DNA from: Betaproteobacteria bacterium
GTDB taxonomy: Bacteria; Pseudomonadota; Gammaproteobacteria; Burkholderiales; Casimicrobiaceae
Assembly: GCA_018971195.1 (NCBI GenBank)
Contig: JAGXBK010000012.1
Span: 1 to 38,168 of the forward strand
Direction of reading: 5' to 3'
DNA: 38,168 nucleotides
Part shown: positions 9,514-17,876 of the stretch, piece by piece
Numbering within the stretch: the first letter of the stretch is position 1
How the letters are laid out: every line of letters starts with the position of its first letter
Position numbers and translations under genes: made by a program
Notes under the pieces: model-generated
Databases searched by the model: none
Told to the model about the DNA's origin: nothing
What the model saw: the letters and a program-made list of their open reading frames with translations, nothing else

Positions 9514-10980
9514 ATGTTCTTTGCGCCGTCATTCGCGCCGCGCGCATTGCTGCGTGCCGCGCTCGTTGTCCTGCTCCCGTTCGCCGCAGCCGGTTCCGCC
9601 ATGGGGCAGGGGCGGACCGGGCAGTTGCCGGATTTCACCGAGTTGTACCAGCGCGAGGGCCCGGCGGTCGTGTCGATCGACGTCACCCAGAAGCCGAGCC
9701 GCCAGCGCAGCCCGGACATCTCGGAGGACGACCCGTTCTACGAGTTCTTCCGCCGCTTCGGGCAGATCCCCCGCCAGGGGCCGGGCGGGCAGGAACGCCA
9801 GTTCGAGACGCAGTCCACCGGATCCGGGTTCATCGTCTCCTCGGACGGCTACGTCGTCACCAACGCGCATGTGGTCGACGATGCGAGCGAGGTGACCGTG
9901 CATCTGTCCGACAAGCGCGAATTCGTCGCCAAGGTCATCGGCAACGACCGGCGCACCGACGTCGCACTCCTGAAGATCGCCGCGAGGGACCTGCCGCGAG
10001 TGACGATCGGCGATCCCGACAAGCTGAAGGTCGGCGAATGGGTCGTCGCGATCGGCAAGCCTTTCGGTCTCGACAATACGATGACCGCCGGCATTGTCAG
10101 TGCCAAGGGTCGCGACCTGCCCCAGGAGAACCTGGTCCCCTTCATTCAGACCGACGTCGCGATCAACCCCGGCAATTCAGGCGGGCCGCTGTTCAATATG
10201 CGCGGCGAAGTGGTCGGCATCAACTCGCTGATCTATTCGCGCACCGGCGGCTACATGGGCCTCGCGTTCGCCGTGCCGATCGACGTGGCGATGAACGCCG
10301 TCAACCAGCTCAAGGAGAAAGGCCGCGTCACCCGCGGACGGATCGGCGTGCAGATCCAGGAGGTTTCCAAGGAAACGGCTGCAGCATTCGGGCTGAAGCA
10401 GGCAGCCGGCGCGCTGATCAACGGCGTCGAGAAGAACGGGCCCGCCGCAAGAGCAGGCGTCGAGGTGGGCGACATCATCCTGAAGGTCGATGGTCGCGAC
10501 GTCGCCACGTCGAACGACCTGCCGCGGATCATCACCGCGGTGCACCCGGGAACCAAGGTGAACCTCACGCTCTGGCGCAAGGGTGCGCAGAAGGACCTCG
10601 CGGTGACGGTGGCGGAGTTGAAGGACGATGCGGCTGCGAGTCCGGGACGCGCGAAGCCGGCGCCGAAGGCGAAGGCCAAGCCCAACCGGATGGGCCTCGT
10701 GCTGTCGGATCTCACCGGCGAGCAGCGCAGCGAGCTCGATCTGAAGAGCGGGGGGGTGCTGGTCGAAGACGTCGTCGGTGTGGTGCGAGGCAACGTGCAG
10801 CCGGGCGACGTCGTCCTGTCGATCGTCCAGAACGGGCAGATGGCCGAGGCGAAGAGCGCGGCCCAGGTCAACGAATATCTGGCGCGCCTGGACCACGGCG
10901 CGTCCGTGACCCTGCAGCTGCGCCGGGGGGACAGCCAGTTCTTCGCGACCGTGAAGCTCGGCAACGGGGACGCGCAGTGA
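9514..10980 (+). CDS. mucD: Periplasmic serine protease, DegP/MucD type
   Basis: This is a 488-residue HtrA-family protease and chaperone of the periplasm that degrades misfolded envelope proteins. The signal peptide lies in about residues 1-31 (hydrophobic LLRAALVVLLPFAAAGSAMG). The trypsin-like domain has the full triad: His119 in TNAHVV, Asp149 in RTDVALLK and Ser222 in GNSGGP. Two PDZ domains follow: about 265-360 with RGRIGVQIQEV, and 390-485, separated by a Lys/Pro/Ala-rich linker at about 375-395. The upstream GAGGGA at 9504-9509 supports ATG 9514. Its place after rseB identifies it as the operon protease that is the usual fourth gene with rpoE (MucD). Confidence 0.95.
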   Translation: MFFAPSFAPRALLRAALVVLLPFAAAGSAMGQGRTGQLPDFTELYQREGPAVVSIDVTQKPSRQRSPDISEDDPFYEFFRRFGQIPRQGPGGQERQFETQSTGSGFIVSSDGYVVTNAHVVDDASEVTVHLSDKREFVAKVIGNDRRTDVALLKIAARDLPRVTIGDPDKLKVGEWVVAIGKPFGLDNTMTAGIVSAKGRDLPQENLVPFIQTDVAINPGNSGGPLFNMRGEVVGINSLIYSRTGGYMGLAFAVPIDVAMNAVNQLKEKGRVTRGRIGVQIQEVSKETAAAFGLKQAAGALINGVEKNGPAARAGVEVGDIILKVDGRDVATSNDLPRIITAVHPGTKVNLTLWRKGAQKDLAVTVAELKDDAAASPGRAKPAPKAKAKPNRMGLVLSDLTGEQRSELDLKSGGVLVEDVVGVVRGNVQPGDVVLSIVQNGQMAEAKSAAQVNEYLARLDHGASVTLQLRRGDSQFFATVKLGNGDAQ

Positions 10981-10996
10981 CGACGCCCCGGCGCGG

Positions 10997-11305
10997 ATGC
11001 GCCGCAGCCTGATCGCGACGCCCCCGGCAGGCGTGAACGCGGCCGGCCCGCGGCTGACGCTGCTCGTCCGCGCCTACTGCCACCTGTGCGACGACATGCG
11101 CGACGCACTGCTCCCGCTCGCCCGCGAGCGCGGCGCCGCCATCGCCGAGATCGACGTCGACGCCGACCCGGCGCTCGAACTGCGCTACGGCGACCGCGTC
11201 CCCGTGCTCCTGCTCGGGACGCCGGATGGGGGGCGCGAGCTGTGCCATTACGTCCTGGACGCGGCGCGGCTGACGAGCGCGCTCGAGGGCGAGGCGGGTC
11301 GATAG
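10997..11305 (+). CDS. Glutaredoxin-like thiol protein (DUF836 type)
   Basis: This small 102-residue thioredoxin-fold protein has a CxxC pair, Cys28 and Cys31, in RAYCHLCDDM. It also has the strand IAEIDVDADPALELRYGDRVPVLL containing the cis-Pro region VPV, and a final helix. The family is glutaredoxin-like and its physiological substrate is unknown. It starts 16 bases after mucD and precedes lepA, a position conserved in betaproteobacteria, which suggests a link with envelope redox or stress functions. No signal peptide is evident. The start could be ATG 10997, as used here, or GTG 11033, which would remove an atypical 12-residue extension. Confidence 0.8.
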   Translation: MRRSLIATPPAGVNAAGPRLTLLVRAYCHLCDDMRDALLPLARERGAAIAEIDVDADPALELRYGDRVPVLLLGTPDGGRELCHYVLDAARLTSALEGEAGR

Positions 11306-11429
11306 AGCCGACCGTCGCGCCGATCCGGCGCTGCGCGGCGCGAGCGGCGGCCAGGCGCCGGCGGGGGCGGGTGACGGATCCGCCGCCCCGCCGTCGGATC
11401 GCGCGGTCGCGGAGACGGGCGGATTCCGC

Positions 11430-11435
11430 TAAAAT
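11430..11435 (+). promoter_or_regulatory. Possible -10 box for lepA
   Basis: TAAAAT (5 of 6 to TATAAT) stands in an AT-richer patch, GCTAAAATTCAACG, of the 244-base gap before lepA. No convincing -35 lies 16-18 bases upstream. If used, the leader would be about 108 bases and would include the hairpin at 11459-11474. Confidence 0.35.
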
Positions 11436-11458
11436 TCAACGTTTTGCGGCGACTTTCC

Positions 11459-11474
11459 CCCCGCGACTGCGGGG
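11459..11474 (+). other. Hairpin in the lepA leader
   Basis: CCCCGC and GCGGGG form a perfect 6-bp stem around the loop GACT, just after the possible lepA promoter. There is no T-run after it. Its function is unknown and it could simply reflect base composition. Confidence 0.3.
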
Positions 11475-11549
11475 CCGCGGTGGCGGCCCACCGGGCTCGC
11501 ACAGCCCTGACCCGCCCCGGCGCCGTGCCGGCGGCCCTCCGACCCCGAC

Positions 11550-13343
11550 ATGCAGAACATCCGGAATTTCTCGATCATCGCCCATATCGACCACGGGAAG
11601 TCGACGCTGGCCGATCGCTTCATCCAGCGCTGCGGGGGCCTGTCCGACCGGGAAATGGAGGCCCAGGTCCTCGACTCGATGGATCTGGAGCGCGAGCGCG
11701 GCATCACGATCAAGGCCCAGACCGCGGCGCTCGCCTACCAGGCCCGCGACGGCCAGACCTATCACCTGAACCTGATCGACACGCCCGGGCACGTCGACTT
11801 CGCCTACGAGGTCTCGAGGTCCCTGGCCGCCTGCGAAGGTGCGCTGCTCGTCGTCGACGCGTCGCAGGGCGTGGAGGCCCAGACGGTCGCGAACTGCTAC
11901 ACGGCGATCGAGCAGGGCGTCGAGGTCGTGCCGGTGCTGAACAAGATCGACCTACCCTCGGCCGACCCCGACCGCGTCATCGAGGAGATCGAGGACATCA
12001 TCGGCATCGACGCCCAGGACGCGATCCGCGCCAGCGCCAAGACGGGGGAAGGCGTCGACGACATCCTCGAAGCGGTGATCGCCCGGATTCCCCCGCCCAA
12101 CGGGGACCCGGCGGCGCCGCTGCAGGCGCTGCTGATCGACTCGTGGTTCGATAACTACGTCGGCGTCGTCATGCTGGTGCGCGTTTTCCACGGCACGTTG
12201 AAGCCGCGCGACAAGGTCCTGCTGATGGCGGCCGGCGCGAACTACACCTGCGAGCAGGTCGGCGTGTTCACCCCGCGCTCCGCCCCGCGCGACGAGCTCG
12301 TCGCCGGCGAGGTCGGCTTCGTCGTCGCGGGGATCAAGGAACTGAAGGCGGCCAAGGTCGGCGACACGCTGACCGGCTCCGCAAGGCCGGCCGCCACGGC
12401 GCTGCCCGGCTTCAAGGAGGTGAAGCCGCAGGTGTTCGCCGGCCTCTACCCGGTCGAGTCGAACCAGTACGAGGCGCTGCGTGACGCGCTGGACAAGCTG
12501 AAGCTCAACGACGCGTCGCTGCATTACGAGCCCGAGGTGTCGCAGGCGCTGGGCTTCGGTTTCCGCTGCGGCTTCCTGGGCCTGCTGCACCTCGACATCG
12601 TGCAGGAGCGCCTCGAACGCGAGTACGACATGGACCTGATCACGACGGCCCCGACCGTCGTCTACCAGGTGCTCCTGCGCGACGGAACCATCCTGGAAAT
12701 CGAGAATCCATCGAAGCTCCCCGACCTCTCCAGGGTGGAGGAGATCCGCGAGCCGATCATCACCGCGACGATCCTCACGCCGCAGGACTACGTCGGGCCG
12801 GTGCTCACGCTGTGCACCGAAAAGCGGGGATCGCAGAAGAACATGCAGTACGTCGGGCGGCAGGTGCTGCTGACCTACGAGCTGCCGATGGCCGAGGTCG
12901 TGATGGATTTCTTCGACAAGCTGAAGTCGGTGTCGCGCGGATACGCGTCCCTCGACTACGATTTCAAGGAGTTCCGTCCCGCCGACGTGGTGAAGCTCGA
13001 CATCCTGATCAACGGCGAGCGTGTCGACGCGCTGTCGGTGATGGTGCATCGCTCGATCGCGACTCACCGCGGCCGCGAGGTCGCAGCCAAGATGCGCGCG
13101 CTGATCCCGCGGCAGATGTTCGACGTTGCCGTCCAGGCCGCGATCGGATCGCAGATCATCGCCCGCGAGACCATCAAGGCGATGCGCAAGAACGTCCTTG
13201 CCAAGTGCTACGGCGGAGACATCACCCGGAAGAAGAAGCTGCTCGAGAAGCAGAAGGCGGGGAAGAAGCGCATGAAATCCGTCGGCAGCGTCGAGATTCC
13301 CCAGGAGGCGTTCCTCGCCGTGCTGCAGGTGGGTGGCAAGTGA
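11550..13343 (+). CDS. lepA: Elongation factor 4 (back-translocating GTPase LepA)
   Basis: This ribosome-associated translational GTPase has 597 residues, the normal length. The GTP-binding motifs are AHIDHGKST (11-19), DTPGHVD and NKIDLP. The LepA-specific C-terminal domain is intact, with the conserved run from [20 protein letters not shown] to [20 protein letters not shown]. It starts with the characteristic [18 protein letters not shown]. No good Shine-Dalgarno is seen before ATG 11550. lepB follows after 157 bases, the usual order. LepA affects ribosome biogenesis and elongation under stress; the neighbourhood shows only the conserved cluster. Confidence 0.98.
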   Translation: MQNIRNFSIIAHIDHGKSTLADRFIQRCGGLSDREMEAQVLDSMDLERERGITIKAQTAALAYQARDGQTYHLNLIDTPGHVDFAYEVSRSLAACEGALLVVDASQGVEAQTVANCYTAIEQGVEVVPVLNKIDLPSADPDRVIEEIEDIIGIDAQDAIRASAKTGEGVDDILEAVIARIPPPNGDPAAPLQALLIDSWFDNYVGVVMLVRVFHGTLKPRDKVLLMAAGANYTCEQVGVFTPRSAPRDELVAGEVGFVVAGIKELKAAKVGDTLTGSARPAATALPGFKEVKPQVFAGLYPVESNQYEALRDALDKLKLNDASLHYEPEVSQALGFGFRCGFLGLLHLDIVQERLEREYDMDLITTAPTVVYQVLLRDGTILEIENPSKLPDLSRVEEIREPIITATILTPQDYVGPVLTLCTEKRGSQKNMQYVGRQVLLTYELPMAEVVMDFFDKLKSVSRGYASLDYDFKEFRPADVVKLDILINGERVDALSVMVHRSIATHRGREVAAKMRALIPRQMFDVAVQAAIGSQIIARETIKAMRKNVLAKCYGGDITRKKKLLEKQKAGKKRMKSVGSVEIPQEAFLAVLQVGGK

Positions 13344-13500
13344 CGCGTCGTCCGCGCCGCCTTGGCGCGAGCGGGGAGAGGGCCGGGTTGCCGCAGGCGC
13401 GCACGAGACTGCGTGCGACAATACCGGCCGCCTGAGTTCCCGACCACTATTTTCGCCATTCCATCCGATCACGACCGATCCCCGACACGACCCGCCTCCA

Positions 13501-14325
13501 ATGGACTTCGCCCTGATCCTGTTCGTCCTGACCTCCATCACCGGCCTCGCATGGCTCGCCGACCGCGTGTTCCTCGAGGCGAAGCGCGCCCCGGGTTCCC
13601 GCGAGCCGATCTGGGTCGAGTATGCGAAGTCGTTCTTCCCGGTCCTGCTGGTGGTGTTCCTGCTCCGCTCGTTCGTGGCCGAGCCATTCAAGATCCCGTC
13701 GTCGTCGATGAGGCCGACGCTCGCCGTCGGGGATTTCATCCTGGTCAACAAGTTCACCTACGGCATCCGGATCCCGATCATCGAGCGGAAGATCATTCCG
13801 ATCCACGATCCGCAGCGGGGCGACGTCGTCGTGTTCAGGTATCCGCTCAATCCGTCCGAGGACTTCATCAAGCGCGTGATCGGCGTGGGAGGCGATGTCG
13901 TCGAATACCGCGACAAGAACCTGACGGTGAACGGCGTCCCCTGGCCGCAGGAGCACGACAATTCGTACAGCTACCTCGAAGGCCTGCGCTTCGAGACGCT
14001 GAAGCGGGCGACCGAGCTCACCGACGGGAATCCGCGGAAGGCCCACACGATCGGCATCAACGAGGCTGCGCAGCCCGTCTACGCCTCCAACGTGCGGGCA
14101 TTCCCGGGGCGCGAGAATTGCGACTACAATGAGCGCGGCTTCCGGTGCAAGGTGCCGGCGGGCGAGTACTTCATGATGGGAGACAATCGCGACAACAGCG
14201 ACGACAGCCGCTACTGGGGTTTCGTCCCGGATGCGAACATTCGCGGCAAGGCGTTCTTCATCTGGTTCAACTGGGACGACCTCGCCTCCTTCGAATTCAA
14301 GCGCATCGGCAGCATCATTCATTGA
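13501..14325 (+). CDS. lepB: Signal peptidase I
   Basis: This inner-membrane peptidase of 274 residues removes signal peptides from exported proteins. Two N-terminal transmembrane segments lie at about 2-21 and 44-62. The catalytic Ser69 is in IPSSSMRPTL and the general-base Lys124 in DFIKRVIGVGGD. The box GDNRDNSDDSRYWGFV near the C-terminus is intact. I chose ATG 13501 because it gives the family N-terminus MDFALIL. The frame runs open into lepA at 13333, but that extension is unrelated sequence. A short GC hairpin (13353-13369) lies in the 157-base gap after lepA, and no clear promoter is visible there. Confidence 0.96.
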   Translation: MDFALILFVLTSITGLAWLADRVFLEAKRAPGSREPIWVEYAKSFFPVLLVVFLLRSFVAEPFKIPSSSMRPTLAVGDFILVNKFTYGIRIPIIERKIIPIHDPQRGDVVVFRYPLNPSEDFIKRVIGVGGDVVEYRDKNLTVNGVPWPQEHDNSYSYLEGLRFETLKRATELTDGNPRKAHTIGINEAAQPVYASNVRAFPGRENCDYNERGFRCKVPAGEYFMMGDNRDNSDDSRYWGFVPDANIRGKAFFIWFNWDDLASFEFKRIGSIIH

Positions 14326-14350
14326 CCGGCTTTCGGGACTGCAACTTCGC

Positions 14351-14357
14351 GGAGGGG
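14351..14357 (+). promoter_or_regulatory. Ribosome binding site deciding the DUF4845 start
   Basis: GGAGGGG just before ATG 14360 fixes this start. The frame is also open upstream within lepB, but that part is a shadow. Confidence 0.65.
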
Positions 14358-14359
14358 AC

Positions 14360-14716
14360 ATGACGGCTGGAAGCGAGCGCGGACTGTCGATGATCGGTTT
14401 CCTGTTCACGACGGCCGTCATCATCGTCGTGGCACTGATCGCGTTCCGGGTGGGACCTTCGTATATCGAGTACTTCACCGTCCAGAAGGCCCTCGACCAG
14501 ACGATGCAGGACGTCCGGGACCCGACGGCGGCCGCGATCCACAGCTCGATGGACCGTCGCCTGTCGGCCGACTACGTCGATTCGGTGAGCGCTGCCGACG
14601 TCGTGGTGACCCGCGAGGGCAACAAGATCGTCGCCACGATGTCGTGGCAGAAGGTTCTGCACATGATCGGCAACGCGAGCATCCTCCTCGACTTCGAGGC
14701 GCGCTCGACCCGCTGA
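14360..14716 (+). CDS. DUF4845 membrane-anchored protein
   Basis: This 118-residue protein has one N-terminal hydrophobic segment, about residues 12-30 (IGFLFTTAVIIVVALIAFR), preceded by RGLSM. The rest, with VGPSYIEYFTVQKAL and a second small alpha/beta part, matches the DUF4845 family found between lepB and rnc in betaproteobacteria. The N-terminus resembles a type IV prepilin (Gly then a hydrophobic stretch) but lacks the Glu at position 5 after the glycine. Its function is unknown. It begins 34 bases after lepB and ends 12 bases before rnc, so it belongs to the lepB-rnc-era operon. Confidence 0.85.
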   Translation: MTAGSERGLSMIGFLFTTAVIIVVALIAFRVGPSYIEYFTVQKALDQTMQDVRDPTAAAIHSSMDRRLSADYVDSVSAADVVVTREGNKIVATMSWQKVLHMIGNASILLDFEARSTR

Positions 14717-14728
14717 CGGCGTCGCGCC

Positions 14729-15406
14729 TTGCGCATTGCGATCGACCACGAGTTCCGCGACCCCGATCTGCTTCGGCAGGCGCTGACGCACCGCAGCTTC
14801 GGCGTCCCGCACAACGAGCGGCTCGAGTTCGTGGGGGACGCGGTCCTCAACTGCGCGATCGCGCTCTCGCTCTACGCGCGCTTCCCCGACCTTCCCGAAG
14901 GCGACCTGTCGCGCATCCGCGCGCACCTCGTCAACCGCGATACCCTCGCACGGCTCGCACGGCAGCTCGAGCTCGGCTCGTCGATGCGCCTCGGGGAGGG
15001 GGAGCAGAAAAGCGGCGGCGCCGACCGCGGATCGATCCTGGCCGACGCTCTCGAGGCGATCTTCGGAGCGGTGGCGATCGACGCAGGATACGGCGCGGCT
15101 TCGCGCGTGATCGACGGCGTGTTCGGCGAGCTGCTGCACGACGCCGATCCGCGCCGGCTGGGCAAGGACCCGAAGACGCTCCTGCAGGAGTGGCTGCAGT
15201 CCCGGCGCCTGCCGGTGCCCGAGTACGCGATCGTCGCAACAACCGGCGAGGCGCATGCGCAGCAGTTCACCGTCGAATGCAGGATACCGGCGCTGTCGAT
15301 CGTGGCGTCGGGGACCGGATCGAGCCGCCGCGTCGCCGAGCAGGATGCCGCGGCGCAGGCACTCGCCGCAGCGACCCAGGGGCAGCGTGCCCGCAGCGAC
15401 GCCTAG
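14729..15406 (+). CDS. rnc: Ribonuclease III
   Basis: This double-strand-specific endoribonuclease processes rRNA and mRNA. The 225 residues are normal length. The RNase III signature NERLEFVGD (29-37) supplies Glu30, Glu33 and Asp37, and SILADALEA supplies Asp106 and Glu109, equal to the metal ligands of the E. coli enzyme. A double-stranded RNA-binding domain covers about 152-220 (DPKTLLQEWLQ, GTGSSRRVAEQDAAAQAL). The start is TTG 14729: an in-frame stop at 14714-14716 excludes anything longer except an ATT, and no ribosome site is seen. The end overlaps the era start by 20 bases, so the two genes are probably translationally coupled. Confidence 0.96.
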   Translation: MRIAIDHEFRDPDLLRQALTHRSFGVPHNERLEFVGDAVLNCAIALSLYARFPDLPEGDLSRIRAHLVNRDTLARLARQLELGSSMRLGEGEQKSGGADRGSILADALEAIFGAVAIDAGYGAASRVIDGVFGELLHDADPRRLGKDPKTLLQEWLQSRRLPVPEYAIVATTGEAHAQQFTVECRIPALSIVASGTGSSRRVAEQDAAAQALAAATQGQRARSDA

Positions 15407-16295
15407 TCCGCCGGCAGGACCGCATCGCTGCGGCCACGTCGCGATCGTCGGCCGCCCGTCGGTCGGCAAATCGACGCTCCTGAACGCGCTGGTGGGCGAG
15501 AAGATCAGCATCACGTCGCGAAAGCCGCAGACGACGCGCCACCGGATCACCGGGATCCTGAGCGATCCCGGTGCCCAGTACGTCTTCGTCGACACCCCCG
15601 GGTTCCAGACGCTGCACCGGTCGCGACTCAACGACCGGCTGAGCCGTGCCGTCCACGACACCCTGGCAGCGGTCGATGTCGTCGTCGTCGTGGCCGACGC
15701 CCGACGCTTCGACGACGCCGATCGCACGGTGCTGGCGCTGTGCCCCGGCGGGGTGCCGGTGATCGTGGCACTCAACAAGATCGACCTGGTCGCCGACAAG
15801 CGCGCACTGCTGCCCCGCATCGCCGAGATCGCGAAGCTGCGTGAGCTGGCGGCGATCGTCCCGATCTCCGCCGAGCGGGGCATCGATCTGGCGACGCTGA
15901 AGCAGGAGATTGCGCGTCACCTCCCCGAGTCTCCTTCCCTGTACCCGGAGGACGAGTTCACCGACCGCGATGAGCGGTTCCTCGCCGCGGAATTCATCCG
16001 CGAGAAGATCTTCAGGCAGCTCGGCGACGAGGTGCCCTATTCGACGGCGGTGACCATCGAGAGCTTCGAGCGCGACGGGGCGATGCGGCGCATACGCGCG
16101 ACGGTACTGGCCGACAAGCCGGGCCAGCGCGCGATCCTCGTCGGCGAAGGCGGGGCCCGGATGAAGGCGATCGCGTCCGCGGCGCGCGCCGACATGGAGC
16201 AGGTCTTCGGCGGCCGCGTGTTCCTCGAGGTGTGGGTGAAGGTCAGGGAGGGGTGGACGCAGAGCGACGCGATGCTGACGCGGCTCGGCTACTGA
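15387..16295 (+). CDS. era: GTPase Era
   Basis: This GTPase, needed for 16S rRNA maturation, has 302 residues. The G domain shows GRPSVGKST (G1, with Ser where Asn is usual), the effector region ITSRKPQTTRHRI, DTPGF (G3) and NKIDLV (G4). The C-terminal KH domain contains AILVGEGGARMKAIASAARAD and ends with VREGWTQS. I chose GTG 15387, with AGGGG at 15378-15382. The frame opens further upstream inside rnc, but that part is Arg/Ser-rich shadow. recO starts two bases after era ends. Confidence 0.96.
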   Translation: MPAATPSPPAGPHRCGHVAIVGRPSVGKSTLLNALVGEKISITSRKPQTTRHRITGILSDPGAQYVFVDTPGFQTLHRSRLNDRLSRAVHDTLAAVDVVVVVADARRFDDADRTVLALCPGGVPVIVALNKIDLVADKRALLPRIAEIAKLRELAAIVPISAERGIDLATLKQEIARHLPESPSLYPEDEFTDRDERFLAAEFIREKIFRQLGDEVPYSTAVTIESFERDGAMRRIRATVLADKPGQRAILVGEGGARMKAIASAARADMEQVFGGRVFLEVWVKVREGWTQSDAMLTRLGY

Positions 16296-16296
16296 C

Positions 16297-17073
16297 ATGA
16301 AGACCCCGAGGGAGCGCCGCGACGACGAGCCGGCCTACGTGCTGCACACCTACGCCTACAAGGAGACCAGCCTGATCGTCGAGGCCTTCAGCGAGCGCGC
16401 AGGGCGGGTCGCGATGGTCGCGCGCGGCGCCAAGCGCCCTCGCTCCGAGCTCCACGGCGTGCTGCAGGCGTTCCAGCCGCTGTCGCTGGGGTGGGCTGGC
16501 GCGACCGAGCTCAAGACGCTGACCAAGGCAGAGTGGTGCGGCGGCATGCCGCTGCCTGCCGGTGCGGCGCTGCTGTGCGGCTTCTACCTGAACGAGCTGC
16601 TGCTGAAGCTCCTGCCGCGCGACGATCCCCACCCCGCACTGTGGCGCGCCTACGAGTCGGCGCTGCACGCGCTGACGGGGACGTCGGCACCGGCGGCCCA
16701 GGCGGAGATCCTGCGCCGTTTCGAGCTGCGCCTGCTGGCGGAGCTGGGCTATGCGCTCGCGCTGACCCACGAAGCCGACACCGGGACGCCGGTCGAACCC
16801 GGCGAACGCTACCATTACGCGTTCGACCGCGGTCCGCAGCGCAAGATGGCGGAGCCCGGCGCCTCGCCCTCCGGCCGCTGGCCGGTCGTGCGGGGGGCGG
16901 CGCTGATCGCGCTCGCCACCGAGCGCTATCCCGATGCGGAGGTCGCGGCCGAGGCGAAGCGCCTGATGCGCAGCGTGCTCGACCACTATCTCGAGGAGCG
17001 GCGCATCTTCAGCCGCCGCATCGTGCAGGACCTGGCGGCACTGGACGACGACAAGGACAAGGACCCGAGATGA
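16297..17073 (+). CDS. recO: DNA repair protein RecO
   Basis: This 258-residue protein assists RecFOR loading of RecA onto single-stranded gaps. It has the RecO N-terminal OB-fold with [20 protein letters not shown] and [15 protein letters not shown], then the helical part with [17 protein letters not shown] and [18 protein letters not shown]. The zinc-finger cysteines found in some RecO proteins are absent, as in many proteobacterial forms. The gene begins just after the era stop. Its own stop is part of an ATGA overlap with a seven-codon mini-ORF that leads to pdxJ. Confidence 0.95.
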   Translation: MKTPRERRDDEPAYVLHTYAYKETSLIVEAFSERAGRVAMVARGAKRPRSELHGVLQAFQPLSLGWAGATELKTLTKAEWCGGMPLPAGAALLCGFYLNELLLKLLPRDDPHPALWRAYESALHALTGTSAPAAQAEILRRFELRLLAELGYALALTHEADTGTPVEPGERYHYAFDRGPQRKMAEPGASPSGRWPVVRGAALIALATERYPDAEVAAEAKRLMRSVLDHYLEERRIFSRRIVQDLAALDDDKDKDPR

Positions 17074-17093
17074 ACGAAAGGAAACCGCGGTGA
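17070..17093 (+). other. Seven-codon mini-ORF linking recO and pdxJ
   Basis: ATG at 17070 overlaps the recO stop (ATGA). The frame encodes MNERKPR and ends with TGA at 17091-17093, which overlaps the pdxJ GTG start (GTGA). The Shine-Dalgarno AAAGGAAA for pdxJ (17077-17084) lies inside it. It may be a translational relay or chance; no peptide function is claimed. Confidence 0.25.
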
Positions 17094-17836
17094 TCGAGCT
17101 CGGCGTCAACATCGACCACGTCGCCACCCTGCGCCAGGCGCGGCGCACCTACGAGCCCGATCCGGTCTGGGCCGCCGTCGAGGCGCACCTGGGCGGCGCC
17201 GACGGCATCACGGTTCACCTGCGCGAGGACCGGCGCCATATCCAGGACGAGGACGTGCGGCGCCTGCGCGACCTCGTGCACATCAAGCTCAACCTCGAGA
17301 TGGCGGCCACGCCCGAGATGATCGCGATCGCCTGCGAGTTGCGCCCCGAGATGGCGATGCTGGTGCCCGAGGGCCGGCAGGAGGTGACGACCGAAGGCGG
17401 TCTCGACGTGGCGCGGCAGGAGGCGAAGCTCAAGGATGCAGTCGCCCGTCTCGCCGATGCCGGCATCGTCACGTCGGTGTTCATCGACGCGGAGCTTCCG
17501 CAGGTCGAGGCGGCCGCGCATGTCGGCGCCCGCGTCTGCGAGCTGCATACGGGACCGTACGCGCACGCGTTCCATGCCCGGGGCCGCGACTCGGAGAGCG
17601 CAGCCGTGGTCGCCGAGCTGGACAAGCTCCGGCGCGCCGGCGACGCGGTGCGCCAGCTCGGAATGCGCTTCAACGCGGGCCACGCGCTCAACTACGTCAA
17701 CGTGCAGCCGGTCGCCGCGCTCGCGGGCGTGCGCGAGCTGCACATCGGCCATGCGATCGTCGCTCGCAGCGTCTTCGTCGGATTGCGCGAGGCCGTGCGC
17801 GAGATGAAGGCGCTGATGCGCCAGGCGGCCGGTTGA
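17090..17836 (+). CDS. pdxJ: Pyridoxine 5'-phosphate synthase
   Basis: PdxJ condenses 1-deoxyxylulose 5-phosphate with 3-amino-2-oxopropyl phosphate to pyridoxine 5'-phosphate in the DXP-dependent vitamin B6 route. The 248 residues are normal. Signatures are [20 protein letters not shown] (4-23), [37 protein letters not shown] and [11 protein letters not shown]. It starts at GTG 17090, five bases after AAAGGAAA. It follows recO as in many proteobacteria. The usual next gene, acpS, is missing and nagZ starts only 40 bases on. Confidence 0.97.
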   Translation: MIELGVNIDHVATLRQARRTYEPDPVWAAVEAHLGGADGITVHLREDRRHIQDEDVRRLRDLVHIKLNLEMAATPEMIAIACELRPEMAMLVPEGRQEVTTEGGLDVARQEAKLKDAVARLADAGIVTSVFIDAELPQVEAAAHVGARVCELHTGPYAHAFHARGRDSESAAVVAELDKLRRAGDAVRQLGMRFNAGHALNYVNVQPVAALAGVRELHIGHAIVARSVFVGLREAVREMKALMRQAAG

Positions 17837-17876
17837 GGCCGGTGCGCGACGAAGGCGAAGCGATGCAGTCGAAGCG

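Noticed and set aside
13353-13369. Hairpin CGCGCC/GGCGCG after lepA as a terminator
   Set aside because: The stem has six pairs without a T-run, and such repeats are common by chance at this base composition.
15387-16295. Era G1 motif with Ser for Asn (GRPSVGKST)
   Set aside because: It is a conservative change outside the phosphate-contacting Gly-Lys-Ser/Thr; all other motifs are normal.
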